A stretch of DNA of 64,000 nt, taken from the NCBI RefSeq assembly GCF_029589495.1, contig NZ_JAAIVF010000001.1:558001-622000 (forward strand), in the 5' to 3' direction. A model generated the notes under the pieces. The model ran no database searches. It saw only the letters and a list, made by a program, of their open reading frames with translations, and was not told the origin of the DNA. Shown in pieces: positions 26,710 through 34,975 of this stretch (its first letter is position 1; the number at the start of each line of letters is the position of its first letter). Position numbers and translations under genes: made by a program. Origin of the DNA: Speluncibacter jeojiensis. Its GTDB lineage: Bacteria; Actinomycetota; Actinomycetes; Mycobacteriales; Mycobacteriaceae.

Positions 26710-27957
26710 TTGACCCTCACAGCACCAGAGAACTCGAAGGCCCTCACCCTGCGCGGCAGGCCGATGTCGGCGCCGTTGCACGACGTCGACATGCTCTCCG
26801 ACCAGCTCGTCGCCCACTATGCGTCGGTGCTGCCCGCCTACTCGGACTATCAGATGACGCGCATCCAGGGGTTGCTGCGCGCGGCGACGATGCGCGGGCT
26901 GGAGATGAGCATCAAGCTGCTCGACGCCGGGTTGCCGCCGACCGAGGAGGATCTGCAGGGCATCCGCGCTCTGGCCGCCGGCGAGGCGAAGGAGGGCACC
27001 CCGCTCGACGCCGTGTTGTCGGTGGCCAACGAGGCGTTGACGATGGTGCAGGATCTGATCGTCGCCGACGCCGACACCGACGACTTCGCGGACGTCCAGG
27101 AGGGTGCCCGCCGGTTCTTCGCGATGGCGCAGATGCTGCACACCGCGATCTCGACCAGCTACGCCGAGGCATTGCGTCCCGGCACCGCCGGTGCGGACGG
27201 CGCGGCCACCCATTCGCTGGTGCACACGCTGCTCACCGGTAACAACCCCGACCTGGTCGCCCAGCAACTGGGCGTCGAACTGGCACCCGAGTATCTGGTG
27301 CTGCGGGTCGCGCTGAACCTGCAACCGGGCGGGCCGGGGTCGGGGAAGCTGTCGGCGCTGGAGGTCCGCCGCAAGCTCGACCTGCTGCGGACCGCGTTCG
27401 TCGACCGCTGCGGATCGCCGTTCCTGTCCAGCCTGACCCACCGCGGCGGCGCCATCCTGCTCCCGGGGACGCCGGCCTGGGACTGGGTCGCCGACATGCT
27501 CCGCGCGGTCGGTGAGGCGGCAGGAGTGGAGATCACCGCCGCCGCCGAGAACTCCCGTCGGCAGGACATCCCCGCGACGACCGAGCGGGTCGACGAACTG
27601 CTCCGGCTGGCCCGCCGCCTCGGTCGCGCGCCGGGACTGTACGGCCTCGGCGACCTCGCCGTGGAGTACCAGCTGACCCGCCCGGGCCCGGCCCGCGCCG
27701 ACCTCGTCCGACTGCTCGACCCGCTGGAGAGCTCGCCCGAGCTGTTGCAGACGCTGACCATCCACATCCGCAACGACCTGAACCGGCAGAGGACCGCGTC
27801 GATGCTGCACCTTCACACCAACACCGTGGACTACCGGATGAAGCGGATCGCCCAGTTGACCGGGCTCGACCCCACCCGTCCGTCCGGTCTGCGCCAGCTG
27901 CAGGCGGCGATCGTCGCACGCGAGTTCACCCGCGCCGGGACGCCCGCCCAGTCCTGA
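26710..27957 (+). CDS. PucR-type helix-turn-helix regulator
   Basis: The protein, about 415 residues, is helical in its N-terminal half, has a middle domain of the kind found in PucR/CdaR regulators, and ends with the PucR C-terminal helix-turn-helix: TLTIHIRNDLNRQRTASMLH and TNTVDYRMKRIAQLTGLD, about residues 355-398. I chose TTG 26710 because GAAGAGG lies 8 bases upstream; an ATG at 26680 in the same frame lacks a binding site. PucR proteins usually control catabolic or stress genes nearby, but the target is unknown. Its stop lies 6 bases before the convergent nitrobindin stop. Confidence 0.82.
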   Translation: MTLTAPENSKALTLRGRPMSAPLHDVDMLSDQLVAHYASVLPAYSDYQMTRIQGLLRAATMRGLEMSIKLLDAGLPPTEEDLQGIRALAAGEAKEGTPLDAVLSVANEALTMVQDLIVADADTDDFADVQEGARRFFAMAQMLHTAISTSYAEALRPGTAGADGAATHSLVHTLLTGNNPDLVAQQLGVELAPEYLVLRVALNLQPGGPGSGKLSALEVRRKLDLLRTAFVDRCGSPFLSSLTHRGGAILLPGTPAWDWVADMLRAVGEAAGVEITAAAENSRRQDIPATTERVDELLRLARRLGRAPGLYGLGDLAVEYQLTRPGPARADLVRLLDPLESSPELLQTLTIHIRNDLNRQRTASMLHLHTNTVDYRMKRIAQLTGLDPTRPSGLRQLQAAIVAREFTRAGTPAQS

Positions 27958-27963
27958 CCGGAC

Positions 27964-28458
27964 CTAGCCGGCCCGCCGCAGCTCCGCGTGCAGGTGGTGG
28001 GTCATCGGCGTGGGTCCGTGCGCCATCCACAGGTCATAGGACAGCCGGTCGCCGTCGACGACCAGCCGGCGGCGGATGTCCGTGACCGGCTTGGCGGTCG
28101 GCGCGGCCGCAAGGGTGTGCATGACCAGTTCGAGTGCGCCGTCGACAAGCGGCCCGCGCTGGATCTCGACGAAGCCGGTCGGCTGACTCACCAGCAGTTC
28201 GACCACGCCGTCCCCGGACGGCCGCAGGTACCCGTTCTCGGTGTGCATGGGCTGCGTGCGCCCAGGCTTCCAGGTGCGCGACAGATAGGTCAGGAACGGC
28301 TTCCCCGGCGGGGCGGTGAAGCCGATCTCCTCCTCGTAGGTGAAGTCGTCGATCGTCGGGTAGTGGCCCTCGCCGCCGCCCACCCAGCGGCCGGCGAACG
28401 GCGCCAGCTCGCCGAGCGCCGTCAGGTCGGGGCGTCCGTCATCCATCGCAGCGTTCAC
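27964..28458 (-). CDS. Nitrobindin-like haem-binding beta-barrel protein
   Basis: This 164-residue protein matches the nitrobindin (THAP4-like/DUF1794) family of 10-stranded barrels. The GxWxGxG signature appears as FAGRWVGGGEG at about residues 21-31, and the C-terminal haem-ligand motif HLxAxLxR as HHLHAELRR. Ferric nitrobindins react with peroxynitrite and bind nitric oxide. The first codon used is GTG 28458; ATG 28446 (MDDGRP) is an alternative, and neither has a strong binding site. It is the last gene of an operon behind a DUF2236 oxygenase and an aldehyde dehydrogenase. Confidence 0.88.
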   Translation of the reverse strand: MNAAMDDGRPDLTALGELAPFAGRWVGGGEGHYPTIDDFTYEEEIGFTAPPGKPFLTYLSRTWKPGRTQPMHTENGYLRPSGDGVVELLVSQPTGFVEIQRGPLVDGALELVMHTLAAAPTAKPVTDIRRRLVVDGDRLSYDLWMAHGPTPMTHHLHAELRRAG

Positions 28459-28468
28459 GTCGTGAAGG

Positions 28469-29404
28469 CTACGCGCCGGCCCGGTGCAGGTGCCGTGGAC
28501 AGCTCCCGAGGTCGCCGGGACGGTAGCCGTCGGGGTATCCGGGGTAGGTGTGGTTGTGCGGATCGTGCGTCAGTCGCGACGACCGGCGAACCGGCCACCA
28601 CCGTTCCACCCGGCCCCGTGTACGCAGCGCCATCTCCGCCGCAGCGCGCAGCGTCGCCGAGCCGGTGGGGAACCCGAACGCCTCGGACATCTCCTCGTCG
28701 AGCATCGCGTAGACCCCGCGGGCGGCCAGCGGCCGCAGCGCCGTGGGGAACCACGAACAGAACAGCTCACGGGTATAGGTGCCGATCCGGTTGTTGTCGT
28801 CCGAGTAGCGGAAGTGCCGCTGCTCGTACTCGGACTTGAACCGCTGCAGTTCCTGGAAGGATTCGGGGATGTCCCGGATGCCCATCCGCGATCCGACCCC
28901 GCGGTAGTAGTGGAACGCGGCCAGCCGCTCCTTCGGATGCAGCCGGCGCCAGCCGAACCGGTCGATCCAGTCGAGCGGGTCGTAGATGAACGTCGACAGC
29001 ACGTACAGCATGTCGTCGTTGGAGATCGTGTACCGGCTGTGCATGCGGTTGATGGCCCGCAGCGCCTCGTGGCCGCGCGCCGAGTCGTAGCCGTGTTCGA
29101 GCAGCTCCGCCATCAGCAGCGCGGTGTCGTCGTACCGCTTCTGCGGCCGGTGCTCGAATTCACCGGACCGTCGCAGTACCGCCGAGATGCTCGGCACGCA
29201 GTAGGTCCGCATCAGCGAGATCTCCAGCGCGCGCTCGTAGTCCCACGGGAACTCGTAGCCGACCGTGATCCGGTGGATGGTCTGCGCGTCGGCGGCCGGG
29301 TCGAGCGTCTCGATCAGCCGCACCCAGCCGTGCCTGCCGCGCGGCGCGGCGGGCCCGGCGGACTCGGGGGCTTCGGAGACCACCTGCAGGAAGGGTCCGG
29401 GCAT
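28469..29404 (-). CDS. DUF2236 (MpaB-type) oxygenase-like protein
   Basis: This 311-residue protein is in DUF2236 but is only a distant relative of the two other family members in this window. The MpaB-type core is ALEISLMRTYCVPSISAVL (about 60-78), AINRMHSRYTISNDDMLYVL (about 114-133) with its conserved histidine, and TFIYDPLDWIDRFGWRRL. MpaB-type proteins cleave or oxidise hydrophobic side chains, and Lcp cleaves polyisoprene. It starts 4 bases after the aldehyde dehydrogenase stop, which would suit an oxygenase that releases an aldehyde. Confidence 0.88.
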   Translation of the reverse strand: MPGPFLQVVSEAPESAGPAAPRGRHGWVRLIETLDPAADAQTIHRITVGYEFPWDYERALEISLMRTYCVPSISAVLRRSGEFEHRPQKRYDDTALLMAELLEHGYDSARGHEALRAINRMHSRYTISNDDMLYVLSTFIYDPLDWIDRFGWRRLHPKERLAAFHYYRGVGSRMGIRDIPESFQELQRFKSEYEQRHFRYSDDNNRIGTYTRELFCSWFPTALRPLAARGVYAMLDEEMSEAFGFPTGSATLRAAAEMALRTRGRVERWWPVRRSSRLTHDPHNHTYPGYPDGYRPGDLGSCPRHLHRAGA

Positions 29405-29408
29405 GGGA

Positions 29409-30932
29409 TCACCGCCTGCCGTGCCGGGTCTTGAGCATCCACGCGGAGACCTTCATGTCGCGTGGCTTGCGGGTCATCGTGAGCAGGTTCAGCGGCGCCG
29501 GGAAACGCTGCACGGTCACCGACTTGACGGTGCTGAACTCGCGCAGCCCGTCCGCACCGTGGATCCGACCGAAGCCCGAGTCCCCGACCCCGCCGAACGG
29601 CAGTGCCGGGACCCCGGCGAAGCCGAGCACCGAGTTGATCGTGACCGCGCCGGCGTGCAGCCGTTCGGCCACCGCCCGGCCCCGGTCCTTGTCGGCGGTG
29701 AACACCGAGGCGCCCAGGCCGTAGCGGGACGCGTTGGCCCGGCGCACGCCCTCGTCGAGGTCGACGACCTTGTTCACCGCGAGGGTCGGCCCGAACGTCT
29801 CCTCGGTCATCGCCGTGGAGTCCTCGGGGACCTCGGCCAGCACCACCGGATCGACATACCGCTCGTGGACCGAGTCGAGTCCGCCGACCACGGCACGCGC
29901 CCCGCCGGCGAGCGCGTCCCGGACGTGGTCACGCACGATCTGCACCTGCCGGCCCATCGTCATCGGCCCGTACGAGGCGGTCGGTCCGCCGCCCGGGCGC
30001 AGCGCCGCCGCGCGCTCGGCGACCGCGTCGAGGAACCGCTGGTAGACCGGTTCCGCGACGTACACGCGCTCGACACCCGCGCAGGTCTGCCCGCCGTTGC
30101 CCAGCCCCCCGAACGCGGCGAAGTCCGCGGCCGCGTCGATGTCGGCGTCCGCGTCGACGAGCATCGCGTCCTTGCCGCCGCACTCGGCGACCATCGGGGT
30201 CAGCGTCTCGGCGCACACCGCCATGACCTTCTTGGCGGTGGCCGTCGACCCAGTGAACGCGATCTTGTCGACGCCCGCCCGGCACAGCGCGGTGCCGGTC
30301 TCGCCCCGGCCGACGACCGTCTGCAGCACCGGTTGCATCGGCGCCATCGCCTGCCACGCGTCGGCCAGCCACACCCCCACGCCCGGGGTGAGCTCGCTCG
30401 GCTTGAACACCACCGCGTTGCCCGCCGCCAGCGCGTACGCGATCGACCCCATCGGCGTGTAGACCGGATAGTTCCACGGCCCGATCACCCCGACCACACC
30501 CAACGGCCGATAGCCCACCGACGACGCCTGGTTGGCGCTGACCAGCCCGGACGGGACGGTCCGCCGGCGCAGCACCTTCTGCGCGTGCTTGGCGGCCCAG
30601 TCGAGGTGCTCGACCGCGAGCATGACCTCGAGCAACGCGTCGTCCGCGGGTTTCCCGGTCTCCGCCGACACCACCGCCGCCAGCTCACCGGCCCGGCTCG
30701 CGATCACCGACTTGAACTCCAGCAGCCATTGGCGGCGCCCACGGAACCCTTGGACGTCCCACCAGTGCGCGGCCGCGCGTGCCCGGTCGACCGCGGCGGC
30801 GACCTCACCCTTGCCGGCGACCGGGTACTCGGCGAGCACCGTGTCGTCGCGGGGATCCAGGCTCGCCAGCGTCGGCTCCCCCTGACCGCCCCTCGGGGTG
30901 GGGATTCGGGCGTCAGCGACTTGCTCGGTCAT
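29409..30932 (-). CDS. NAD(P)-dependent aldehyde dehydrogenase
   Basis: This 507-residue protein is an aldehyde dehydrogenase of the succinate-semialdehyde type. Visible elements are the cofactor-site segment GVVGVIGPWNYPVYTPMGS (about 142-160), FTGSTATAKKVM, the general-base Glu in MVAECGGKDAML, and the catalytic cysteine in NGGQTCAGVERVYV near residue 287. The C-terminal PFGGVGDSGFGR is standard. It is the first gene of a run with DUF2236 and nitrobindin-like genes, and is divergent from an acyl-CoA dehydrogenase across a repeat-rich promoter region. Confidence 0.93.
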   Translation of the reverse strand: MTEQVADARIPTPRGGQGEPTLASLDPRDDTVLAEYPVAGKGEVAAAVDRARAAAHWWDVQGFRGRRQWLLEFKSVIASRAGELAAVVSAETGKPADDALLEVMLAVEHLDWAAKHAQKVLRRRTVPSGLVSANQASSVGYRPLGVVGVIGPWNYPVYTPMGSIAYALAAGNAVVFKPSELTPGVGVWLADAWQAMAPMQPVLQTVVGRGETGTALCRAGVDKIAFTGSTATAKKVMAVCAETLTPMVAECGGKDAMLVDADADIDAAADFAAFGGLGNGGQTCAGVERVYVAEPVYQRFLDAVAERAAALRPGGGPTASYGPMTMGRQVQIVRDHVRDALAGGARAVVGGLDSVHERYVDPVVLAEVPEDSTAMTEETFGPTLAVNKVVDLDEGVRRANASRYGLGASVFTADKDRGRAVAERLHAGAVTINSVLGFAGVPALPFGGVGDSGFGRIHGADGLREFSTVKSVTVQRFPAPLNLLTMTRKPRDMKVSAWMLKTRHGRR

Positions 30933-30948
30933 CGGTCGGCATCCCTTC

Positions 30949-31011
30949 GGTTCGACATCACAGGTTCGACATCACGAGTTCGGTGATCACATCACATATA
31001 TTTGATGTGAT
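30949..31011. promoter_or_regulatory. Operator-like repeats between aldehyde and acyl-CoA dehydrogenase genes
   Basis: ATCACATCA (30986-30994) and TGATGTGAT (31003-31011) form a perfect 9-bp inverted repeat around the self-complementary ATATAT, within an AT-rich island. Just before it GGTTCGACATCAC occurs twice in tandem (30949-30961 and 30963-30975), repeating the ACATCAC half-site. The region separates two divergent genes and lies 1.3 kb from a GntR/FadR-type regulator on the same strand as the acyl-CoA dehydrogenase, a reasonable candidate to bind it. Confidence 0.65.
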
Positions 31012-31156
31012 TTACTGTTGTCCGGATCACATTAGGTGGATACCGCCCGGTCCTCAACCCCGACTCGCCGGACCCGGCAATCGCCCGCCGCATCACTCCG
31101 AAAGCCACATCGCTCAGACCGTCCCCTCTCAGAACACAGTGCACAGGAGCCAGACG

Positions 31157-32314
31157 ATGACGACCGATTTCACCGCACCCGACTTCACCGACGAGCAGTT
31201 CGCCTTCGCCCGCGCGGTCGGCGACCTGTGCCGGCGCGAGTGCGGCACCCGCGAGCAGCGCGACGCCCTCACCGACCGCGGCACGCACAACCACAACCAG
31301 GGCCTCTACGAGAAGATGGCCGCCCTCGGCTGGCTCGGGCTGAGCATCCCGGAGGAGTACGGCGGGGCCGCGGGCAGCACCGTCGACATGTGCATCCTGC
31401 TCGAGGAGGCCGCCCGCGGCATGGCCCCGATCGGCGGGCTCGGCCCGACGCTGATCACCGGCGCGGCCTACCAGAAGTTCGGCACCGAGCAGCAGAAGCA
31501 GACCGTGCTCGGCGGCATCGTCCGGGGCGCGTCGCAGTCCATCTCGATGTCCGAGCCGGAGGCCGGGTCCGATGTCGGCAACCTCAGCTGCAAGGCCGAG
31601 AAGACGTCCGCGGGCTGGCTGGTCAACGGACAGAAGACATGGTGCTCCAACGCCCACTTCGCCGAGAACATCCTGCTGGTGGCCCGCACGTCGCGCGGCG
31701 AGAACAAGCACGAGGGCCTGACCATGTTCCATGTCCCGGCCGACACCGTGGGCCTCAAGATCAGCGGGATCGACACCATGGGCGGCAAGGAGGTCAACGA
31801 CCTGTACTTCACCGACTGCGAGCTGCCCGCGGACGCGGTGGTCGGCGAGGTCGGCGCCGGCTGGCGGCAGCTGATGACCGGACTGAACATCGAACGGCTG
31901 ATCCTCGCGGCCATGATGCTCGGCGTCGCCGAGCGTGCCTTCGACGACACACTCACCTTCATCACCACGCGCAAGCAGTTCGGCCGCCCGGTCGGCACCT
32001 TCCAGGCGCTGCGCCACCGCATGGCGGACCTGGCCACCGAGATCGAATGCGGCAAGCTGCTCGTCTACCACGTCGCTCGGATGGTCGACGAGAACCCGGC
32101 GAAAATGTTCCCGCGCGAGGCCTCGATGGCCAAGCTCAAGCTCACCGAGACCGCCAAGAAGGTCGCCCTGGACGGCATGCAGATGATGGGCGGATACGGT
32201 TACGCGACCGAGTTCGACATGGAGGGCCACGTCCGCAAGACCCTGGTCTCGTCGATCTACGGTGGCACCAACGAGATCCAGCGCGACATCATCGGTAAGA
32301 CGTTCGGACTGTAG
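31157..32314 (+). CDS. Acyl-CoA dehydrogenase (FadE-type)
   Basis: This 385-residue flavoprotein oxidises acyl-CoA to enoyl-CoA. Family motifs are SMSEPEAGSDVGNLSCKAEK (about residues 131-150), the FAD-contact region QKTWCSNAHFAEN, RKQFGRPVGTFQALRHRMAD and the C-terminal IYGGTNEIQRDIIGK. The usual medium-chain catalytic Glu (YEGT) is Gly here; instead GLNIERLILA carries a Glu at the isovaleryl/long-chain type position. ATG 31157 has AGGAG upstream. It is followed 33 bases later by a GntR regulator. Confidence 0.93.
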   Translation: MTTDFTAPDFTDEQFAFARAVGDLCRRECGTREQRDALTDRGTHNHNQGLYEKMAALGWLGLSIPEEYGGAAGSTVDMCILLEEAARGMAPIGGLGPTLITGAAYQKFGTEQQKQTVLGGIVRGASQSISMSEPEAGSDVGNLSCKAEKTSAGWLVNGQKTWCSNAHFAENILLVARTSRGENKHEGLTMFHVPADTVGLKISGIDTMGGKEVNDLYFTDCELPADAVVGEVGAGWRQLMTGLNIERLILAAMMLGVAERAFDDTLTFITTRKQFGRPVGTFQALRHRMADLATEIECGKLLVYHVARMVDENPAKMFPREASMAKLKLTETAKKVALDGMQMMGGYGYATEFDMEGHVRKTLVSSIYGGTNEIQRDIIGKTFGL

Positions 32315-32347
32315 CGCCACGGAGGCGACCCGGCGAAGGAGGAAGCA

Positions 32348-33076
32348 ATGGCGGCACCTGCACGCAGTGGTGCGGCATTGCGGCGGCGCCCGCAACTCTC
32401 CGACCAGGTGGCCGGACACGTCCGGGCGTGGATCATGTCCGGACAGGTCCGGCCCGGGGAGTTCATCCGGCTCGACGAGACCGCGGCCGAGCTGGGCGTG
32501 AGCGTCACCCCCGTCCGGGAGGCGCTGCTCACCCTGCGTGGAGAGGGTCTCGTCGAGTTGGTCCCGCACCGCGGTTACGTGGTCTCGCCGCTGAGCCGGG
32601 AGGACGTCACCGACATCTTCTGGCTGCAGGGCCGGCTCGCGGTCGAGCTGGCTCAGCGGGCGGCGCGCAAGATCCGCCCGGAGGTCGTGGACGAACTCGA
32701 GCACGTCAACGACGCGCTGCGTCGTGCGGTCGCGGCGGGCGAGACCGACGCGGTCGCCGACCTCGAGTTCGAGTTCCACCGGTTGCTGAACCTGACCGCC
32801 GGGGCCCACAAGCTGGCCTGGTTCCTGCACAACGCGATCCGCTACACCCCACACCGGCTCTACGCGGCCGACGCGGAGTGGGGTGCCCTGGCGGTCGACA
32901 GCCACGAGCGACTGCTCGAGGCACTGCGCGGAGGCGACCTCGACCAGGTCGCCGAGCACACCCGGATCCAGTTCACCGACGGCGCCCAGCGCCTGCTCGC
33001 GCACCTGGAACAGGCCGGCATCTGGGACGAGGCGGCCGAGGGACCCGTGGCGGCCCAGTCGCCCGGCGGCGACTAG
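32348..33076 (+). CDS. GntR family regulator, FadR subfamily (FCD domain)
   Basis: This 242-residue regulator has a winged helix at the N-terminus (RLDETAAELGVSVTPVREAL, about residues 40-59, then HRGYVVSPLS) and an FCD ligand domain with the metal-site histidines in EFEFHRLLNLT and DSHERLLEAL. FCD proteins sense acyl-CoA, acids or metals. The ATG at 32348 follows AAGGAGG. It is probably co-transcribed with the acyl-CoA dehydrogenase and may act on the ATCACATCA/TGATGTGAT palindrome upstream. Confidence 0.92.
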   Translation: MAAPARSGAALRRRPQLSDQVAGHVRAWIMSGQVRPGEFIRLDETAAELGVSVTPVREALLTLRGEGLVELVPHRGYVVSPLSREDVTDIFWLQGRLAVELAQRAARKIRPEVVDELEHVNDALRRAVAAGETDAVADLEFEFHRLLNLTAGAHKLAWFLHNAIRYTPHRLYAADAEWGALAVDSHERLLEALRGGDLDQVAEHTRIQFTDGAQRLLAHLEQAGIWDEAAEGPVAAQSPGGD

Positions 33077-33087
33077 GGTCGGCGCAT

Positions 33088-34251
33088 GTGGACACCCTGG
33101 CGCTGACGAGTTGGTGGCCCCTGCGGGCACCGCTGCTCGTCGCGGCGATCGCCGTCGTCGTGCTGCTGGTGTGGCGGGGCCGGCGCTGGTGGTCGCGGGC
33201 CGGGCTGACCGCCCTGCTCGTGCTGCTGCTGCCACTGAACGTCCTGACCGGCGTCAACGCGTATTTCGGTTACTTCCGCACGGTCGGCGAGCTGAGCGGG
33301 TCGGCGGGCGACGACGCCACCACCCTCGCCGCGATCGACGCCATGAGCCCGACCGCGCGCACGTTGCCGACGCACGGCGAGGTGCTGTCCGTCGACATCC
33401 CGGGAACGCGCTCGCACTTCCGGACCCGGCCGGCACTGGTCTACCTGCCGCCCGCCTGGTTCGCCCACAACCAGCCGCACCTGCCGGTGCTGATGCTGCT
33501 GCACGGAACACCCGGTGCGCCGTCGGACTGGGTGGACGGCGCCGAGGCGACCGGCACGCTCGACCGCTGGGCGGCGGCACACCACGGCGTCACCCCGGTG
33601 GTGGTGATGCCCGACGTCAACGGCGGGTTCACCGCCGACACCGAGTGCGTGGACGGGCCGCCCGGCAACGCCGAGACCTACCTGACCTCCGACGTGCCGG
33701 ACTACGTCGAGCACAAGTTCGGGGTCGCGCCGCCCGGGCGCGCCTGGGCCATCGGCGGGCTGTCCGAGGGCGGCATGTGCGCCGCGATGCTCACGCTGAG
33801 GCACCCCCAGTTGGCGTCGACGTTCGTCGACCTCAGCGGTCTGGCCGGTCCCCGCACCGGGTTGACCAACGCGGTCGGCGGCACCGTGTCCGCCCTGTTC
33901 CACGGCTCGCAGCCGCAGTTCGATGCGCACGAGCCGGCCTGGCTGCTCACCCACGACCGGTACCCCGCCGTTGCGGGCTGGTTCGAGGCCGGTGGACAGG
34001 ACGGTCCGGCCGTCGACGCCGCGCGGTTGCTGGCCGCGCTGTCCGCTCGGGCCGGGATCACCACCCGCCTGACGGTCGTGCCCGGTGCCGAACACACCTT
34101 CACGCTGTGGCACAGCGCGCTCGCCGACGCGCTGCCCTGGATCGTCGCCCGGGTGGACGGCCGCACGCCGGCGACCGGTCCCACCACGCGATCGCCGGCG
34201 ATCGTCGCGAAGACACCGACGATCATGGTGGCCGACACCGCGCACCGGTGA
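33088..34251 (+). CDS. Membrane-anchored esterase of the PF00756 (Ag85/esterase D) fold
   Basis: This 387-residue protein has two N-terminal hydrophobic segments (APLLVAAIAVVVLLVW, about 14-29, and LTALLVLLLPLNVLTG) that place the catalytic domain outside. The hydrolase fold is shown by LMLLHGTPGAPSDWVDGAE (about 138-156), the nucleophile in AIGGLSEGGMCAAML and a late histidine in GAEHTFTLWH. It resembles the membrane-bound esterase relatives of antigen 85 found across Mycobacteriales. GTG 33088 follows the GntR stop by 11 bases. Its stop almost meets the convergent TetR gene. Substrate is unknown; it lacks the close antigen-85 match seen at 60 kb. Confidence 0.82.
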   Translation: MDTLALTSWWPLRAPLLVAAIAVVVLLVWRGRRWWSRAGLTALLVLLLPLNVLTGVNAYFGYFRTVGELSGSAGDDATTLAAIDAMSPTARTLPTHGEVLSVDIPGTRSHFRTRPALVYLPPAWFAHNQPHLPVLMLLHGTPGAPSDWVDGAEATGTLDRWAAAHHGVTPVVVMPDVNGGFTADTECVDGPPGNAETYLTSDVPDYVEHKFGVAPPGRAWAIGGLSEGGMCAAMLTLRHPQLASTFVDLSGLAGPRTGLTNAVGGTVSALFHGSQPQFDAHEPAWLLTHDRYPAVAGWFEAGGQDGPAVDAARLLAALSARAGITTRLTVVPGAEHTFTLWHSALADALPWIVARVDGRTPATGPTTRSPAIVAKTPTIMVADTAHR

Positions 34252-34252
34252 A

Positions 34253-34843
34253 CTAGTCGGCCAGCACGCCGTGCAGCAGCAGGTCCGCCAGCGACTCCGC
34301 GAGCCGGTGCTGATCGTCGACGTCGCGCACCGACAGCGCGAAGATGGCGGTGCCCGCGATGACGTCGAGCAGGGTGTCGGAGTCGATCCCCGACCGCACC
34401 CTCCCGTCGGCGATCGCCTCGTCGAGGCGTCGCCTCAGCTCGTCGCGGACTCCCGCCAGCGGCTGGTCCACGAGCAGGTCGTGCAGCTCGGGGTCGCCGC
34501 GGGTCTCGCTCATCAACCCGGGCACCGCCGCGCGGGTCGCGGGACTGCCGAAGAGCTCGACCGCGCCGGCGGCCAGCAGCGCGATGTCCTCCTCGACGTC
34601 CCCACCGCTGCCCTCGGGTCGGGTGAGCCGCGGGTAGATCGCATCGTGGACGATGTGCGCCTTCGACGGCCACCGCCGGTAGATGGCCGGACGGCCGACC
34701 CCCGCACGCCGGGCGATCGCATCGATCGAGGTCCCGGAGTACCCGCGCTCGATCAGCAGCTCCCGGGTGGCGTCGAGCACCGCCGTGTCGATGGCGGCGT
34801 TGCGCTGCGGCCCGAGCCGGTGCTGCCCACCCGCACCCGTCAT
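34253..34843 (-). CDS. TetR family regulator
   Basis: This 196-residue protein has the TetR DNA-binding domain at about residues 17-63, with recognition region IDAIARRAGVGRPAIYRRWP, and a helical ligand domain of the TetR C-terminal type (AAGAVELFGSPATRAAVPGL). It is divergent from the APH-like kinase gene across 132 bases and probably controls it. Within that gap CCGTTAC (34907-34913) and GTTACGG (34934-34940) form an imperfect inverted repeat. Confidence 0.92.
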   Translation of the reverse strand: MTGAGGQHRLGPQRNAAIDTAVLDATRELLIERGYSGTSIDAIARRAGVGRPAIYRRWPSKAHIVHDAIYPRLTRPEGSGGDVEEDIALLAAGAVELFGSPATRAAVPGLMSETRGDPELHDLLVDQPLAGVRDELRRRLDEAIADGRVRSGIDSDTLLDVIAGTAIFALSVRDVDDQHRLAESLADLLLHGVLAD

Positions 34844-34975
34844 GCGCCCCGCCCGATCATCGACAGCATCTGGTCATCTCCCTGCCCTTGCATTCGCCTG
34901 TGACGGCCGTTACATTGTGACATCACTTCAGTCGTTACGGATTGTATCGACAACTGTGCAGCCCAAGGACATGCC

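Noticed and set aside
34907-34940. CCGTTAC and GTTACGG as an operator for the adjacent TetR
   Set aside because: The arms mismatch at the central position and are 20 bases apart; suggestive of a TetR site but too weak to list as a feature.
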